A DNA stretch of 64,000 nt from Bifidobacterium leontopitheci (GCF_009193355.1 NZ_WBVT01000001.1:124001-188000); one strand, 5' to 3'; positions 18,220-27,367 are shown, numbered from the stretch's first letter. Numbers and translations are program-made. The notes: generated by a model not told the origin, from the sequence alone.

Positions 18220-19356
18220 ATGATGTCACGTATCAGCAAAGCCATGGCCGTGGTCGCCTGCCTGGCCGCCGTCACGTCGCTGACGGCATGCGGCCCGATT
18301 GGCGGAGGCCCGAACGCAGTCGGCTCCGATTCGGCGGCGCAGTCCGCTGACATGAAGAATCGCCGTGAGCTGTGGAGCCGTGCAGTCGGCGGCGCGGACC
18401 TGGCATACCGGGATCTCGGCAACGCCATCGATGACGCCGGCAACGCACTCGATGGCGTACCCGAAAACTCGAATGACGATGATGTGGTCTCCCTGCGCTC
18501 GGTGCTGTCCGGCGCGAAGCAGCTCTATGATGAGACGACGATCGACGATACCGAACCGAAAACCGCCGATGGCTACAGGACGGCCACCAGCAAACTCAAC
18601 GATCAGGAGAGGGAGCTGAGCAACAAGACCGAAGCGTTGTCCTCCGCGGTCTCCACTTACGAGAAAGCCGTCGAAGCACGCAAGACCGGTCTGCGCTATT
18701 CGATCCTCACCAACGAAGGGTATTCGTACGATGTTTCGGTGAGCGGCCTGGGGGTAACCACGCACCCCGATTCCACGCAAGGCCAGCCGGGCACCGCCAA
18801 GATGATCTATATGCTCAAGCCGTCGGTCGCGGCGTCCGTCACCAATACGACGTCCGGCAAGCAGGCTCCCACCAGCTGGGGAGGCGGAGGCCTGTTCGGC
18901 AGCGGCGACAGCAGCGTCTTCGGCACGGTGTATCCGGTGTATACACAGAACGTGTGCACGTTCCTTGTCGGCGACTATGACATATGCCACCAGTACTCCA
19001 TTGACGGCAAAACCTATTGGACCGGTGGCCTCACCGTACCGATCGCCTTGCCGGCGGACGGGACGTTCGATGTGGGAGAGACCAGGGACGTGGAGTTCCA
19101 GCTCCCGGATGACTCGTCGGATTGGACCTTCGACAACTTCGGCATCACCGGCGCGTCCAACTACTATTTCAAGCAGGATTCCCTTGATACGGTCAGCGGC
19201 ATCCTTTCGCAGCCGGCAGGATGGGTGGCCACGACGCCGATCGGAAACTACTGGCGGGATTACGGGTATGGCGAGGGCGGCTACAAGGCGGGTGACGGCA
19301 AGCTTGCCGAAATAGACGGGGACACCTATCTGCTCGCCAAGACAGAAGGCATCTGA
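18220..19356 (+). CDS. Large lipoprotein of unknown function (378 aa)
   Basis: The signal peptide ends in a lipobox (SLTAC, Cys24), so the mature protein should be lipid-anchored on the outside of the membrane. After it comes a helical, charged region with a likely coiled coil (TSKLNDQERELSNKTEALSS), then a beta-rich C-terminal domain (LRYSILTNEGYSYDVSVSG and further strands) with a possible disulfide (NVCTFLVGDYDICHQY). Two ATGs follow each other; AGAAGG suits either. The family is not recognised. It is divergent from the caspase-side membrane genes and shares their upstream element. Confidence 0.78.
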   Translation: MMSRISKAMAVVACLAAVTSLTACGPIGGGPNAVGSDSAAQSADMKNRRELWSRAVGGADLAYRDLGNAIDDAGNALDGVPENSNDDDVVSLRSVLSGAKQLYDETTIDDTEPKTADGYRTATSKLNDQERELSNKTEALSSAVSTYEKAVEARKTGLRYSILTNEGYSYDVSVSGLGVTTHPDSTQGQPGTAKMIYMLKPSVAASVTNTTSGKQAPTSWGGGGLFGSGDSSVFGTVYPVYTQNVCTFLVGDYDICHQYSIDGKTYWTGGLTVPIALPADGTFDVGETRDVEFQLPDDSSDWTFDNFGITGASNYYFKQDSLDTVSGILSQPAGWVATTPIGNYWRDYGYGEGGYKAGDGKLAEIDGDTYLLAKTEGI

Positions 19357-19465
19357 CCGACAGGACGGATGCCGAGTCCCATCACCGGCCGCGCACCCGG
19401 TGTCTGGCCGTCGCCGGCGTGCACCGCCTGCATCCTAGTGGTCCATGCGGGTACAATCGTGACGT

Positions 19466-20551
19466 ATGGCCAAGGATGACAGAAGGACCGCCGACGACGG
19501 CGCAGACAAGGGCTCGTCGCGCAAGATCAAGGGATCGCCGAAGGCAAAGGACGCGTTCAGGGCGAAGGACGCAGATGCCGGCAGGCGCCTCGGCCGCATC
19601 CTCGACGCCGCCGAGTCGCGCATCGACATGATCGAGGCGAGCGCCACCCTGCCGGAGCGGCTCGCCAACGCCGCGAAATCCAGTGAGCTGCTCAGCGCCG
19701 TATGGTCGCTGCCTCCCGCGCAGCGGCTCATGTTCCACCGCGGCGTCAGCGTCGCCGACCTCGCCGAGCATGGCGCCGCCGAGACGCCGGGATTCGACGG
19801 CGACAAGGCGGACGCCGAACGGTTCATGACGCTCAGCTCATCCGAGATCGCCCGCTACCAGCGGCTCATGTACGCCAACGGCGTCAAGGGATCGACGCGG
19901 AGGCTGCTCATCGTGCTGCAGGGCATGGACGCCTCAGGCAAGGGCGGTATCGTGCGGCACGTGTTCCGCCAGGGCGACCCGATGGGCATCCACTACCACG
20001 GTTTCGGCAAACCCACCGACGAGGAGTCCGCGCACGGGTTCCTGTGGCGCGTGGAGCGTGAGCTGCCCGACCCCGGCTGGATCGCGGTGTTCGACCGGTC
20101 GCATTATGAGGACATCGTCATGCCGCACGTCTACGGCACATATCCCGAGGATGTGTGGCGAGGCCGCTACGATCTGGTCAACGAGTTCGAGAAGAGCCTT
20201 GTGGCCTCCGGCTGCGCGATCATCAAGATCTTCCTCGTCTCCAGCCGCGACGAGCAGCGGCGGCATTTCCTGGGCCGGCTCGACGACCCCACGAAATACT
20301 GGAAGTTCGACATGTCCGACCTTGACGCGCGCGACCGCTGGGACGACTACATGGCCGCATGGCAGGAGGTGTTCGAGAAGACGAGCACGTCGGCCGCACC
20401 CTGGCACCTGGTGCCCGCCGACAACCGCTGGTATTCGCGCGCCGTCGTCTCCGAACTGCTGCGCACGACGCTGCGCAACATGAACATGACCTGGCCGCCG
20501 CTCGCCGACGGCATCGACCCGGACGAGGTGCGGCGCCGGCTCGCCGATTAA
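19466..20551 (+). CDS. ppk2: PPK2-family polyphosphate kinase
   Basis: A 361-aa P-loop kinase that transfers phosphate between polyphosphate and nucleotides. After a Lys-rich 110-residue N-terminus, the core shows Walker A (LQGMDASGKGGIVRHV), the PPK2 segment GIHYHGFGKPTDEE, Walker B (WIAVFDRSHYEDI) and the lid region (SSRDEQRRHFLGRLDDPTKYWKF, here quoted in part by position 253-275). TACAAT lies 8 nt before the ATG, so the message is probably leaderless. Class I, II or III specificity (ADP, AMP or both) cannot be assigned by eye. A polyphosphate glucokinase lies 14 kb away, so polyphosphate appears to be a used phosphate donor in this organism. Confidence 0.9.
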   Translation: MAKDDRRTADDGADKGSSRKIKGSPKAKDAFRAKDADAGRRLGRILDAAESRIDMIEASATLPERLANAAKSSELLSAVWSLPPAQRLMFHRGVSVADLAEHGAAETPGFDGDKADAERFMTLSSSEIARYQRLMYANGVKGSTRRLLIVLQGMDASGKGGIVRHVFRQGDPMGIHYHGFGKPTDEESAHGFLWRVERELPDPGWIAVFDRSHYEDIVMPHVYGTYPEDVWRGRYDLVNEFEKSLVASGCAIIKIFLVSSRDEQRRHFLGRLDDPTKYWKFDMSDLDARDRWDDYMAAWQEVFEKTSTSAAPWHLVPADNRWYSRAVVSELLRTTLRNMNMTWPPLADGIDPDEVRRRLAD

Positions 20552-20887
20552 GGCGATGCGTGGTGTCATGCGGGAATGGCCGTCGGCAGTGTCGCCGGCG
20601 GCCTGTTGCGTTCCGCGGAACACGGGAAAATGCGTCACACCATGCTATACTGACCAGTAGTGATGCCGAGGTTGGCGTCACCGGTTTCAGGACGCTCGTC
20701 CTCCTCCTTCTGCACGTTCCATTGCGTGCGCACCATACCGTTGCGTTGGCTTGACTTCGTGATCGTCCATATGGGAATCGCCTCCGGTTTTTCATATCCG
20801 TTTTCGTCCAGTCCGCGACATCGTACCGGTCGAGCGGCATCCAGTGAGATGCCGCGAACAGAGAGTCCAGAGAAAGGACATGTCATC
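20552..20887. promoter_or_regulatory. 336-bp intergenic region: promoter, long leader and conserved upstream element copy 3
   Basis: No gene. A TATACT box is near 20644. At 20788-20799 TTTTTCATATCC is followed by CCGCGACATCGTACCGG, the third copy of the element before 17872 and 18220; the motif ends 88 nt before the ATG at 20888. The ribosome-binding site AAAGGA is near 20873. Confidence 0.55.
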
Positions 20888-21328
20888 ATGAACGAATCAT
20901 TCGATACGATGCCGGGCGGTGCGGGAGCCGCCATGGCCGTTCGTGAAGCGGGCGGCAGCGTCGCCGGTCGGCGTTCCGGAGCCGTTCGTCTCGTCGCCGC
21001 GTTGTGCGCCGCGCTGCTGGCGATGGTCGCGCTCTCCGGCTGCGGGTTCGGCGGGTTCAGCATCCAAGGCCAGTGGGAGAGTGTCGGCGACGGCACGTGG
21101 GGGCTCGTCACCCGCAAGGGCAAGGTCGTCACGTTCCACGAGTCCACCGCGAACCTGTTCAGCCCGCGCGACACGTACACGTTGACGAAGAACTCCGACG
21201 GCAGCTACAAGCTGGAGGTCACCGGTCTGCTCGGATCCGGCGGAACGTTCCACGTCACCACGAGCGGCAACGACCACATGACCCTCACCGCCGGCGACAT
21301 CACGCTCGAATTCAAACGGGTCGGCTGA
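20888..21328 (+). CDS. Small lipoprotein, hypothetical (146 aa)
   Basis: The signal region ends VALSGC (Cys52), a good lipobox, after an unusually long polar N-terminus of about 30 residues. The mature part is short and predicted beta-rich: SIQGQWESVGDGTWGLVTRK, then LTAGDITLEF near the end. This resembles small extracytoplasmic DUF-type domains that start with a GxW strand, but I cannot name the family. An in-frame extension to 20660 lies in the leader and has no support. It is followed 80 nt later by another lipoprotein, probably in the same transcript. Confidence 0.75.
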   Translation: MNESFDTMPGGAGAAMAVREAGGSVAGRRSGAVRLVAALCAALLAMVALSGCGFGGFSIQGQWESVGDGTWGLVTRKGKVVTFHESTANLFSPRDTYTLTKNSDGSYKLEVTGLLGSGGTFHVTTSGNDHMTLTAGDITLEFKRVG

Positions 21329-21408
21329 CCGCCGGACTCGCACCGGACGCGCCGTCTGCCGTCCACATCCAACGATCTTTCCCATCAACAGACATCAAGG
21401 AGACCATC

Positions 21409-21738
21409 ATGAAGAACATCACGAAGATCATCGCGGCGACCGCGGTCGCGACCGCATGCGCGGTCGGCCTGAGCGGCTGCAGCATCCCGTTCCTGAGCAA
21501 GGCGTCGAACACCACCTGCGAAGAGTACGGCAAGCAGGACTACAGCGACCGTTCGGACACGATCATGAAGATGATCGAGGAGCACGGCTTCGACTCGACG
21601 AGCAGCGTGTGGGGCACCGTCTCCATCGGCGCCAAGGTCGAGGTGTTCTGCGGCGCCGCCGTCGGTTCGGACGCCACGCAGAACCTCAACTCGAAGATCG
21701 AGGACGCCATCGACTGGAGCACCGTCGGCAAGGACTGA
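21409..21738 (+). CDS. Small lipoprotein with a Cys pair (109 aa)
   Basis: AAGGAG precedes the ATG by seven nt. The signal peptide ends GLSGC (Cys24). The 85-residue mature part has two cysteines, in NTTCEEYGKQDYSDRSD and KVEVFCGAAVG, and a helical C-terminus. The spacing is loosely reminiscent of HdeA-type acid-stress proteins (two cysteines bridging helices), but this is only a pattern resemblance. Likely cotranscribed with the lipoprotein before it. Confidence 0.75.
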   Translation: MKNITKIIAATAVATACAVGLSGCSIPFLSKASNTTCEEYGKQDYSDRSDTIMKMIEEHGFDSTSSVWGTVSIGAKVEVFCGAAVGSDATQNLNSKIEDAIDWSTVGKD

Positions 21739-21790
21739 CGGGTCGCTGAGGGCAGCCGACGGTCCTGCCGCCGTGCCGCCAGCCCCGCCA

Positions 21791-22031
21791 ACTCCCGGCT
21801 TTCTCCCATTTCGCAACCCTGAAACGGGAGAAAACCGGGAGTCCGGCTATGCTATTCCCGGTTTTCTCCCATCTGACATCCGCCGGATGGGAGAAAACCG
21901 GGAGTTTGACTGTCCTACTCCTGGTTTTCTCCCGTTCTGGACCACTGAAATGGGAGAAACCCGGGAGAACGCATGTCGCGACTCCCGGTTTTCTCCCATC
22001 TGACATCCGCCGGATGGGAGAAAACCGGGAG
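21791..22031. repeat. Array of four CTCCCGGTTTTCTCCCAT hairpins before the helicase
   Basis: Four palindromes at 21791-21842, 21855-21904, 21917-21967 and 21981-22031, each about 50 bp, pair CCCGGTTTTCTCCCAT with its complement. Units 2 and 4 share the same loop. Units 1 and 3 differ in loop and carry arm changes. The array ends about 30 bp before the helicase promoter. A similar single unit is at 9646-9697. Confidence 0.88.
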
Positions 22032-22076
22032 CTGCCATGTCCGGCCCGGGCCGCACGGTGTGTAGACTGAGGAACC

Positions 22077-24644
22077 ATGGCAGACAACGAGCATTACGGA
22101 TCATTGGGCGCGCTCGCCCCCGCATGGGACGGCGAGGACGCGCGCAACCTCGACACCGACGAGATCTACGAGCGGTTCTTCGACTGGGTTGCGGACGTCA
22201 AGGGCATCGAACCGTGGCCTCACCAGGAGGAGGCCATCATGGACCTGCTCGCCGGCGACCACGTGATCCTCAACACGCCGACCGGCTCAGGCAAGTCGCT
22301 GGTCGCGCTCGGCATGCACTTCACCGCATTGTGCACCGGACGGCGCTCGTACTACACGGCGCCCATCAAGGCGCTCGTCTCCGAGAAGTTCTTCGACCTG
22401 GTGGAGGTGTTCGGCCGCGACAACGTCGGCATGATCACCGGCGACACGCATATCAACGCGGATGCGCCGATCATCTGCTGCACGGCGGAGATCCTCGCCA
22501 ACCAGGCGTTGCGCGAAGGTCGCCACGCCGACGTCGGCATGGTCGCCATGGACGAATTCCACTATTACGGCGACTCCGAACGCGGCTGGGCGTGGCAGGT
22601 GCCGCTGCTCACGCTGCCGCGCACCCAGTTCCTGCTCATGAGCGCCACGCTCGGCAACGTCGATTCCATCGCCGACAAGCTCGAGGACATGACCGACACC
22701 GACGTGGACGTGATCGCCGACGCGCCGCGCCCCGTGCCGCTCACCTACGAGTACACGCTCGACCCACTCGACAAGACCGTCGAACTCGCGTTCCGCAAAG
22801 GCGAGACGCCCATCTACGTCGTCCACTTCTCGCAGGACGCCGCGCTCGACACCGCGCAGACGCTCGCCTTCACCGGCGTCTCCAGCAAAGAGCAGCGGGG
22901 CGCCATCGCCGACGCCATCAAAGGCGTGAAGTTCACCACCGCGTTCGGCAAAATCCTGCAGCGGCTCCTGCGCAACGGCGTCGGCATCCACCACGCCGGC
23001 ATGCTGCCGCGCTACCGCCGTCTCGTCGAACAGCTCGCCCAGCAGGGCCTGCTGCCCGTGATTTGCGGCACCGATACGCTCGGCGTCGGCATCAACGTTC
23101 CCATCCACTCCGTCGTGCTCACCGCGCTGACCAAATACGACGGCGTGAAGATGCGCCGCCTGCGCGCCCGCGAATTCCACCAGATCGCCGGCCGCGCAGG
23201 CCGCATGGGCTTCGACACGGAAGGCCTCGTCATCGCCGAGGCGCCCGAATATGAGATCGAGAACCAGAAGGCCGTCGCCAAGGCCGGCAACGACCCGAAG
23301 AAACTCAAGAAGATCAAGCGCAAGAAGCCGCCGGAGGGATTCGTCACCTGGAACCAGAACACGTTCCAGAAGCTCATCGACGCCGCACCCGAAACGCTCG
23401 TGCCGCACATGAAGATCACCCACTCCATGGTGCTCAACGAGATCGCGCAGGGCGGCGACGCACGCGCCCGCATCGACCGGCTCATCGACGACTCCGCGCA
23501 GACGCCCGACCAGAAGGAGCACCTGCACCAGCGCGCCGACGAGATCTTCCAGACGCTGTTCGACACGAAGGTCATCGAGACCGAGCCGCGCGAGGACGGC
23601 GGCGACGACTACTTCCTCGACGTGGACATGCCCGACGACTTCGCGCTCGACCAGCCGCTCAGCCCGTTCCTGCTGGCCGCGCTCGAACTGCTCGACCCCG
23701 AATCCGACACGTACGCGCTCGACGTGATCTCCATGGTCGAAGCCACGCTGGAGGACCCCAAGCAGGTGCTGCGCGCCCAGGAGCGCGCCGCCCGCGACAA
23801 GGCCATGGCCGACATGAAAGCCGACGGCCTCGAATACGACGAGCGCATGGAGAAGCTGCAGGAGGTCACCTACCCCAAGCCCTTGGCCGACATGCTCGAA
23901 GCCGCGTTCGACGAATACCGCCACGACGTGCCGTGGGCGAACGACTACGAGCTGAGCCCCAAGTCCGTGGTGCGCGACATGGTCGAGACCGCATCCGACT
24001 TCACCGGGTACATCGCCCGCTACAACATCGCACGGTCCGAAGGCACGCTGCTGCGCTACCTGTCCGACGCCTACCGGGCGCTCGCCCGTACCGTGCCCGA
24101 CGACAAGCTCGACGACCAGCTGCGTGACGTGATCTCATGGCTGCGCGTGATCGTGCGCTCCATCGACTCCAGCCTCGTCGACGAATGGGAGAACGCGGGC
24201 GCGGACACGTCCGCGGCGTCCGAGGCGGCCGCGTCCCTGGCCGCGCCCGGCAGCCACGCCGCCGTCGTGGAGGACCGCCGCGGCCTGACGGTGCTCGTGC
24301 GCAACGCGCTGTTCCGCCGAGTGCAGCTCATGGATCTCGACAAGCCGGACGAGCTCGGCGCGCTCGACAAGGACTGGGGTTACGGGGTTCACGAATGGGA
24401 GGACGCGCTCGACGACTTCTACGACGAGCACGAATACGTCAACACCGACGCGAAGGCCCGCTCCGCCGAGTTGTTCATGCTTGACGAACGCCACGAGCAG
24501 GACGAGCACACGTGGCGCGTGCGGCAGATCATCGACGATTCGGACGGCGACCACGACTGGGCCATCACCGGCACCATCGACCTCGACGCCACGCAGGATT
24601 CCGGCGAGGTCGTGTTCCTCGACTATGAGGTGGGCAACGAGTAA
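22077..24644 (+). CDS. Ski2-like DEAD/DEAH-box helicase with DUF3516 C-terminus
   Basis: Superfamily 2 helicase of 855 aa. Motifs in order: Walker A (NTPTGSGKS), motif Ia region (YYTAPIKALVSEKF), DEFH box (VAMDEFHYYGD), SAT motif (LLMSATLGN), and motif VI (FHQIAGRAGRMGFDT). The second half matches the actinobacterial DUF3516 region found only on such helicases. A TAGACT box lies 8 nt before the ATG, suggesting a leaderless mRNA, although GAGG is also present. The natural substrate, probably structured RNA, is not known. It stands alone between the hairpin array and the lipoprotein region. Confidence 0.9.
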   Translation: MADNEHYGSLGALAPAWDGEDARNLDTDEIYERFFDWVADVKGIEPWPHQEEAIMDLLAGDHVILNTPTGSGKSLVALGMHFTALCTGRRSYYTAPIKALVSEKFFDLVEVFGRDNVGMITGDTHINADAPIICCTAEILANQALREGRHADVGMVAMDEFHYYGDSERGWAWQVPLLTLPRTQFLLMSATLGNVDSIADKLEDMTDTDVDVIADAPRPVPLTYEYTLDPLDKTVELAFRKGETPIYVVHFSQDAALDTAQTLAFTGVSSKEQRGAIADAIKGVKFTTAFGKILQRLLRNGVGIHHAGMLPRYRRLVEQLAQQGLLPVICGTDTLGVGINVPIHSVVLTALTKYDGVKMRRLRAREFHQIAGRAGRMGFDTEGLVIAEAPEYEIENQKAVAKAGNDPKKLKKIKRKKPPEGFVTWNQNTFQKLIDAAPETLVPHMKITHSMVLNEIAQGGDARARIDRLIDDSAQTPDQKEHLHQRADEIFQTLFDTKVIETEPREDGGDDYFLDVDMPDDFALDQPLSPFLLAALELLDPESDTYALDVISMVEATLEDPKQVLRAQERAARDKAMADMKADGLEYDERMEKLQEVTYPKPLADMLEAAFDEYRHDVPWANDYELSPKSVVRDMVETASDFTGYIARYNIARSEGTLLRYLSDAYRALARTVPDDKLDDQLRDVISWLRVIVRSIDSSLVDEWENAGADTSAASEAAASLAAPGSHAAVVEDRRGLTVLVRNALFRRVQLMDLDKPDELGALDKDWGYGVHEWEDALDDFYDEHEYVNTDAKARSAELFMLDERHEQDEHTWRVRQIIDDSDGDHDWAITGTIDLDATQDSGEVVFLDYEVGNE

Positions 24645-24764
24645 GAGCCTGCGTGCAAGGCGGGAGGCCCGGATGGCCGGTATGTGCCGGCAGTCCGGGC
24701 CTCCTGTTGGTTGGTGGGTGGTGAGCCGTGGCAGCTGTGCTATGCCGTTGCGACGGTGGCGTCG

Positions 24765-25199
24765 TCACGGCAGCCTGACGAATTCCGCTTTCGTTGTGCC
24801 GTCCGGGTCGATTGCGGACGTCAGCTTGACGATGGCGTCGGCATCGCCGATTTTGACGCCTTTGGATTCGCGGAGCGAGAGCTTGTCAAGAGGAAGACCG
24901 GCTACGGCGATGTTAGGGGAGCTGGGCTGCGGCGGATCGCTTTCCAGGGTGTAGTCACACAGGTACGGCGTGCCGTCCTTGGTGACAAGTGTGCTCTTGA
25001 TTCGGACGGTAGTGCCAGCCTTTGGATTCGCTTTGATGATTGCCGCCACGGAGGTGTAGGTCTGGATCGTTTGCTGCTCGGTCTGCTGTTTGTCCGTGCC
25101 GCCGGCGCAGCCGGCCAGCAGCAGGCAGATCGCGGCGATCAGTGCGGCGATGAAAGTGGCAAGGAGTCGCAATCTTGTTGCGGTCGTTCTGTTATTCAT
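24765..25199 (-). CDS. Lipoprotein, paralog 1 of a tandem pair (144 aa)
   Basis: Signal peptide with lipobox ICLLLAGC. The mature part contains a poly-Gln-rich start (GGTDKQQTEQQTIQTYTSV) and a domain with VRIKSTLVTKDGTPYLCDY, ending TSAIDPDGTTKAEFVRLP. The last 18 residues and the lipobox region are identical to the lipoprotein at 26189-26599, with near-identical DNA at both ends, so the pair arose by a recent duplication. The central domain is more diverged. Family unknown; the basic start at 25199 follows AAAGTGAG. Confidence 0.78.
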   Translation of the reverse strand: MNNRTTATRLRLLATFIAALIAAICLLLAGCAGGTDKQQTEQQTIQTYTSVAAIIKANPKAGTTVRIKSTLVTKDGTPYLCDYTLESDPPQPSSPNIAVAGLPLDKLSLRESKGVKIGDADAIVKLTSAIDPDGTTKAEFVRLP

Positions 25200-25258
25200 C
25201 GAATCTCACTTTCGCTGTGGTAGTTGCATCCCAGTACCGGTAGCTGTCCGGCACTGCG

Positions 25259-25969
25259 CTAACGAGAGAGTATGTTGATGCCGCCGCGTAGCGGTGCTCC
25301 ACAGGAACTTTTCCCGGTGCATATGTCCGGGGTGGAGGTGTCAGTTTCTTCGCCAGCGACTATGGTAATCGGCACGGATTGAGTGGCTAGGGTGGAGACG
25401 GTTGGAAGCGACTCGTAGTTACGGGCCGCTCTTTTATCAACTTTGATGGTGACGGAGTTGGTTTCCGGGTCGGGGTAGGCGTCAAGAATCGATGGATTAC
25501 CGCTGGCCTCAGCAAGAATCTGCTGTGCCCACTCGTCCAGCTGCGCGTATGAGTAGTCGGCTGGAGTAATGGTGATGGCAACACCATACTGTTCTGCCAG
25601 CTGGGTGATGAGCGGTGTGTCCTTGGCCTCGTCCGTGGTGCTGACCGTGGTCGTACCAGAAACCGGGTCGTATGAGAATCCGCCGATCGTATCGCCCAGC
25701 TTTTCGGCGACAAGCGTGCGGAACATCATACGATCGCTCTGCCCCTCGACCCTTCGCTTGGCGGTGTCTTCGGGCAGTCCGTAGGCGTTTGCCAAGGATT
25801 TGGCGGCTTCGCCGTATTCATCGGGTTCCGTGGAATCTGTAGCTGTGTTTGCTTCGTCTGATGCTTGTGCAATGAGGCTGCGAGACGAGGAGGCTCCAAT
25901 GGCAAGCAGCATCGCCAGCAGGACGCAGAGCATCATCGAGGTAAAAATATGGAGAGTTCTACCTTTCAT
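25259..25969 (-). pseudogene. Truncated S1-family serine protease: signal and prodomain only
   Basis: A 236-aa secreted protein. After a signal sequence (MMLCVLLAMLLAIGASSS), the body matches the prodomain of streptogrisin/alpha-lytic-type S1 proteases: YGLPEDTAKRRVEGQSDR, then IGGFSYDPVSGTTTVSTTD, and a second lobe ending SVPITIVAGEE. The sequence then reaches the usual junction with the catalytic domain (SSCGAPLRGGINI) and stops four codons later. The His, Asp and Ser of the protease are missing and cannot be found in any frame of the 60 bp before the next gene. Either a deletion removed the protease domain or the prodomain was kept alone, for example as an inhibitor. AAGGT precedes the ATG. 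Confidence 0.65.
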
Positions 25970-26188
25970 GATGAGACCTTACCTATAGAAAGAATCGATG
26001 AGAAACCCCGTCTACACTGACCGGAGCGGCTTAGTCGGATATTTCCAACTAATGAGATGCAGCAGCCTTAAGCTATATGATTATCATATAGCAGTTTTTA
26101 TTGACTCGCTTATGAAGACCATCCGCGTGTTGGCGTTTTGAATCAATCCAGGTAATTTGGATAATTAAATCAATTGCATGGTTGCCCG

Positions 26189-26599
26189 TCACGGCAGCCT
26201 GACGAATTCCGCTTTCGTTGTGCCGTCCGGGTCGATTGCGGACGTCAGCTTGACGATGATGTCGACTGCTCCTGAGTATTCGCCCTTGGTCTCGGTGAAA
26301 TTGAATTTGTCGAAGGGCAGTCCGTAGATTGCAATGTTCGGCCTATCCGGTTGCGCAGGGTATGTATCGATGGAGACGTCGGTGACGAAGGGGATCCCGT
26401 CTTTGGTGAGGATTCCAGCTTTGATGCGTATCTCCTTGCCGACTGGCGGGTTTGCCTTGATGACGCTCGCCACGGAGGTGTAGGTCTGGATTGTCTGCTG
26501 CTCGGGCTGCTGTTTGTCTGTGCCTTCGGCGCAGCCGGCCAGCAGCAGGCAGATCGCGGCGATCAGTGCGGCGGCGAAAGTGAGGGTTTTGGCTTTCAT
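26189..26599 (-). CDS. Lipoprotein, paralog 2 of a tandem pair (136 aa)
   Basis: Start at 26599 is fixed by AAAGG; a longer frame to 26713 lacks a ribosome-binding site. Signal peptide with ICLLLAGC, then AEGTDKQQPEQQTIQTYTSV, and a domain containing IRIKAGILTKDGIPFVTDV. It is the paralog of the lipoprotein at 24765-25199. Even the leaders are related: a CACTGACCGGAGCG segment followed by an imperfect hairpin occurs near 26014 and 26648. The protease remnant sits between the two copies, consistent with one duplicated unit. Confidence 0.78.
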   Translation of the reverse strand: MKAKTLTFAAALIAAICLLLAGCAEGTDKQQPEQQTIQTYTSVASVIKANPPVGKEIRIKAGILTKDGIPFVTDVSIDTYPAQPDRPNIAIYGLPFDKFNFTETKGEYSGAVDIIVKLTSAIDPDGTTKAEFVRLP

Positions 26600-26763
26600 G
26601 TTGAGGCCTTTATTTGTGTGGAGGTTTCGCTGGGGATCTCCGTCGGCACTGACCGGAGCGACTTGGCCGGATGCTTCCGGCCAATAGAGAAGGTACGCGA
26701 TTGATGTATTCATTCAATTATATGGGCTTGATGCAATGACGCGCCAGCGGTTTGGACAATCGA

Positions 26764-27018
26764 TCAATAATGATCCCGCGCCGAAAGGATGCAGAGTCTG
26801 TCGCCTTCTACGGTATAGACGATACGGTTCGCCGAGTCTATGCGGCGTGACCATGCGCCGGCCAATCCCCACTTCAATGGTCCCGGTTTGCCGATGCCTT
26901 CAAACGGTGATCGCATGATGTCGCGGATCAGCGTATTGATGCGTCTGAGCGTGCGCTTGTCCTGCGTCTGCCAGTACAGGTAGTCGTTCCACGCGTCTTC
27001 GGTCCAGCACAGTAGCAT
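26764..27018 (-). CDS. yoeB: YoeB/Txe-family toxin
   Basis: An 84-aa ribosome-dependent mRNA interferase of the RelE superfamily. Family landmarks are WTEDAWNDYLYWQ at the start, the KWGLAGAWSRRID loop, and the C-terminal catalytic region NRIVYTVEGDRLCILSARDHY, quoted here by position 65-84, with the terminal His-Tyr typical of YoeB. It starts two nt after the antitoxin stop, so the pair is coupled. Length matches E. coli YoeB (84 aa). Confidence 0.94.
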   Translation of the reverse strand: MLLCWTEDAWNDYLYWQTQDKRTLRRINTLIRDIMRSPFEGIGKPGPLKWGLAGAWSRRIDSANRIVYTVEGDRLCILSARDHY

Positions 27019-27020
27019 GG

Positions 27021-27326
27021 TCAGTCGTCCATTTCTGAGGTGGCATCCTTGGCGACGTGTGCGGCATCCGAGTCGATGAGCTTATGCGGTGTTGCCCGTC
27101 CTTGTCTTACCTGAGCCAGGCCTCGCGTGATCTTGTCGCGCAGATGGGGATTCTGATAGATGCGAAGCGTTTCCATCAACGAGTCGTAGTCGGCGGCGCT
27201 CATGACGACCACATTGTCTTCGGGGTCGGTATTGGTGACGAGCAGCATGTCGGCGTCCTGATTGACCTTGCGCATGTACGACTTGAGATTGTTGCGGAAT
27301 GTGCTGTATGCGACAGCCTGGACCAT
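27021..27326 (-). CDS. yefM: YefM-family antitoxin
   Basis: A 101-aa Phd/YefM protein that binds DNA through its N-terminal domain (VAYSTFRNNLKSYMRKV) and neutralises YoeB with its disordered C-terminus. NVVVMSAADYDSLMETL is the family signature. An AAGGAGGT ribosome-binding site precedes the ATG by four nt. A palindrome with two TGTACA cores lies directly upstream and should be the autoregulation site. The C-terminal tail is somewhat longer than in E. coli YefM (83 aa). Confidence 0.94.
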   Translation of the reverse strand: MVQAVAYSTFRNNLKSYMRKVNQDADMLLVTNTDPEDNVVVMSAADYDSLMETLRIYQNPHLRDKITRGLAQVRQGRATPHKLIDSDAAHVAKDATSEMDD

Positions 27327-27339
27327 GATTACCTCCTTG

Positions 27340-27367
27340 AGTCCTGTACATGTTATTGTACAGGACT
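27340..27367 (-). promoter_or_regulatory. yefM-yoeB operator
   Basis: Perfect inverted repeat AGTCCTGTAC - 8 nt - GTACAGGACT. It contains TGTACA twice, the same hexamer bound by YefM in E. coli. It overlaps the ribosome-binding site edge and the probable promoter of the toxin-antitoxin operon. Confidence 0.75.

Noticed and set aside
21409..21738. Firm assignment as an HdeA-type acid chaperone
   Set aside because: Only the presence of two cysteines and the size agree; no family motif could be confirmed.
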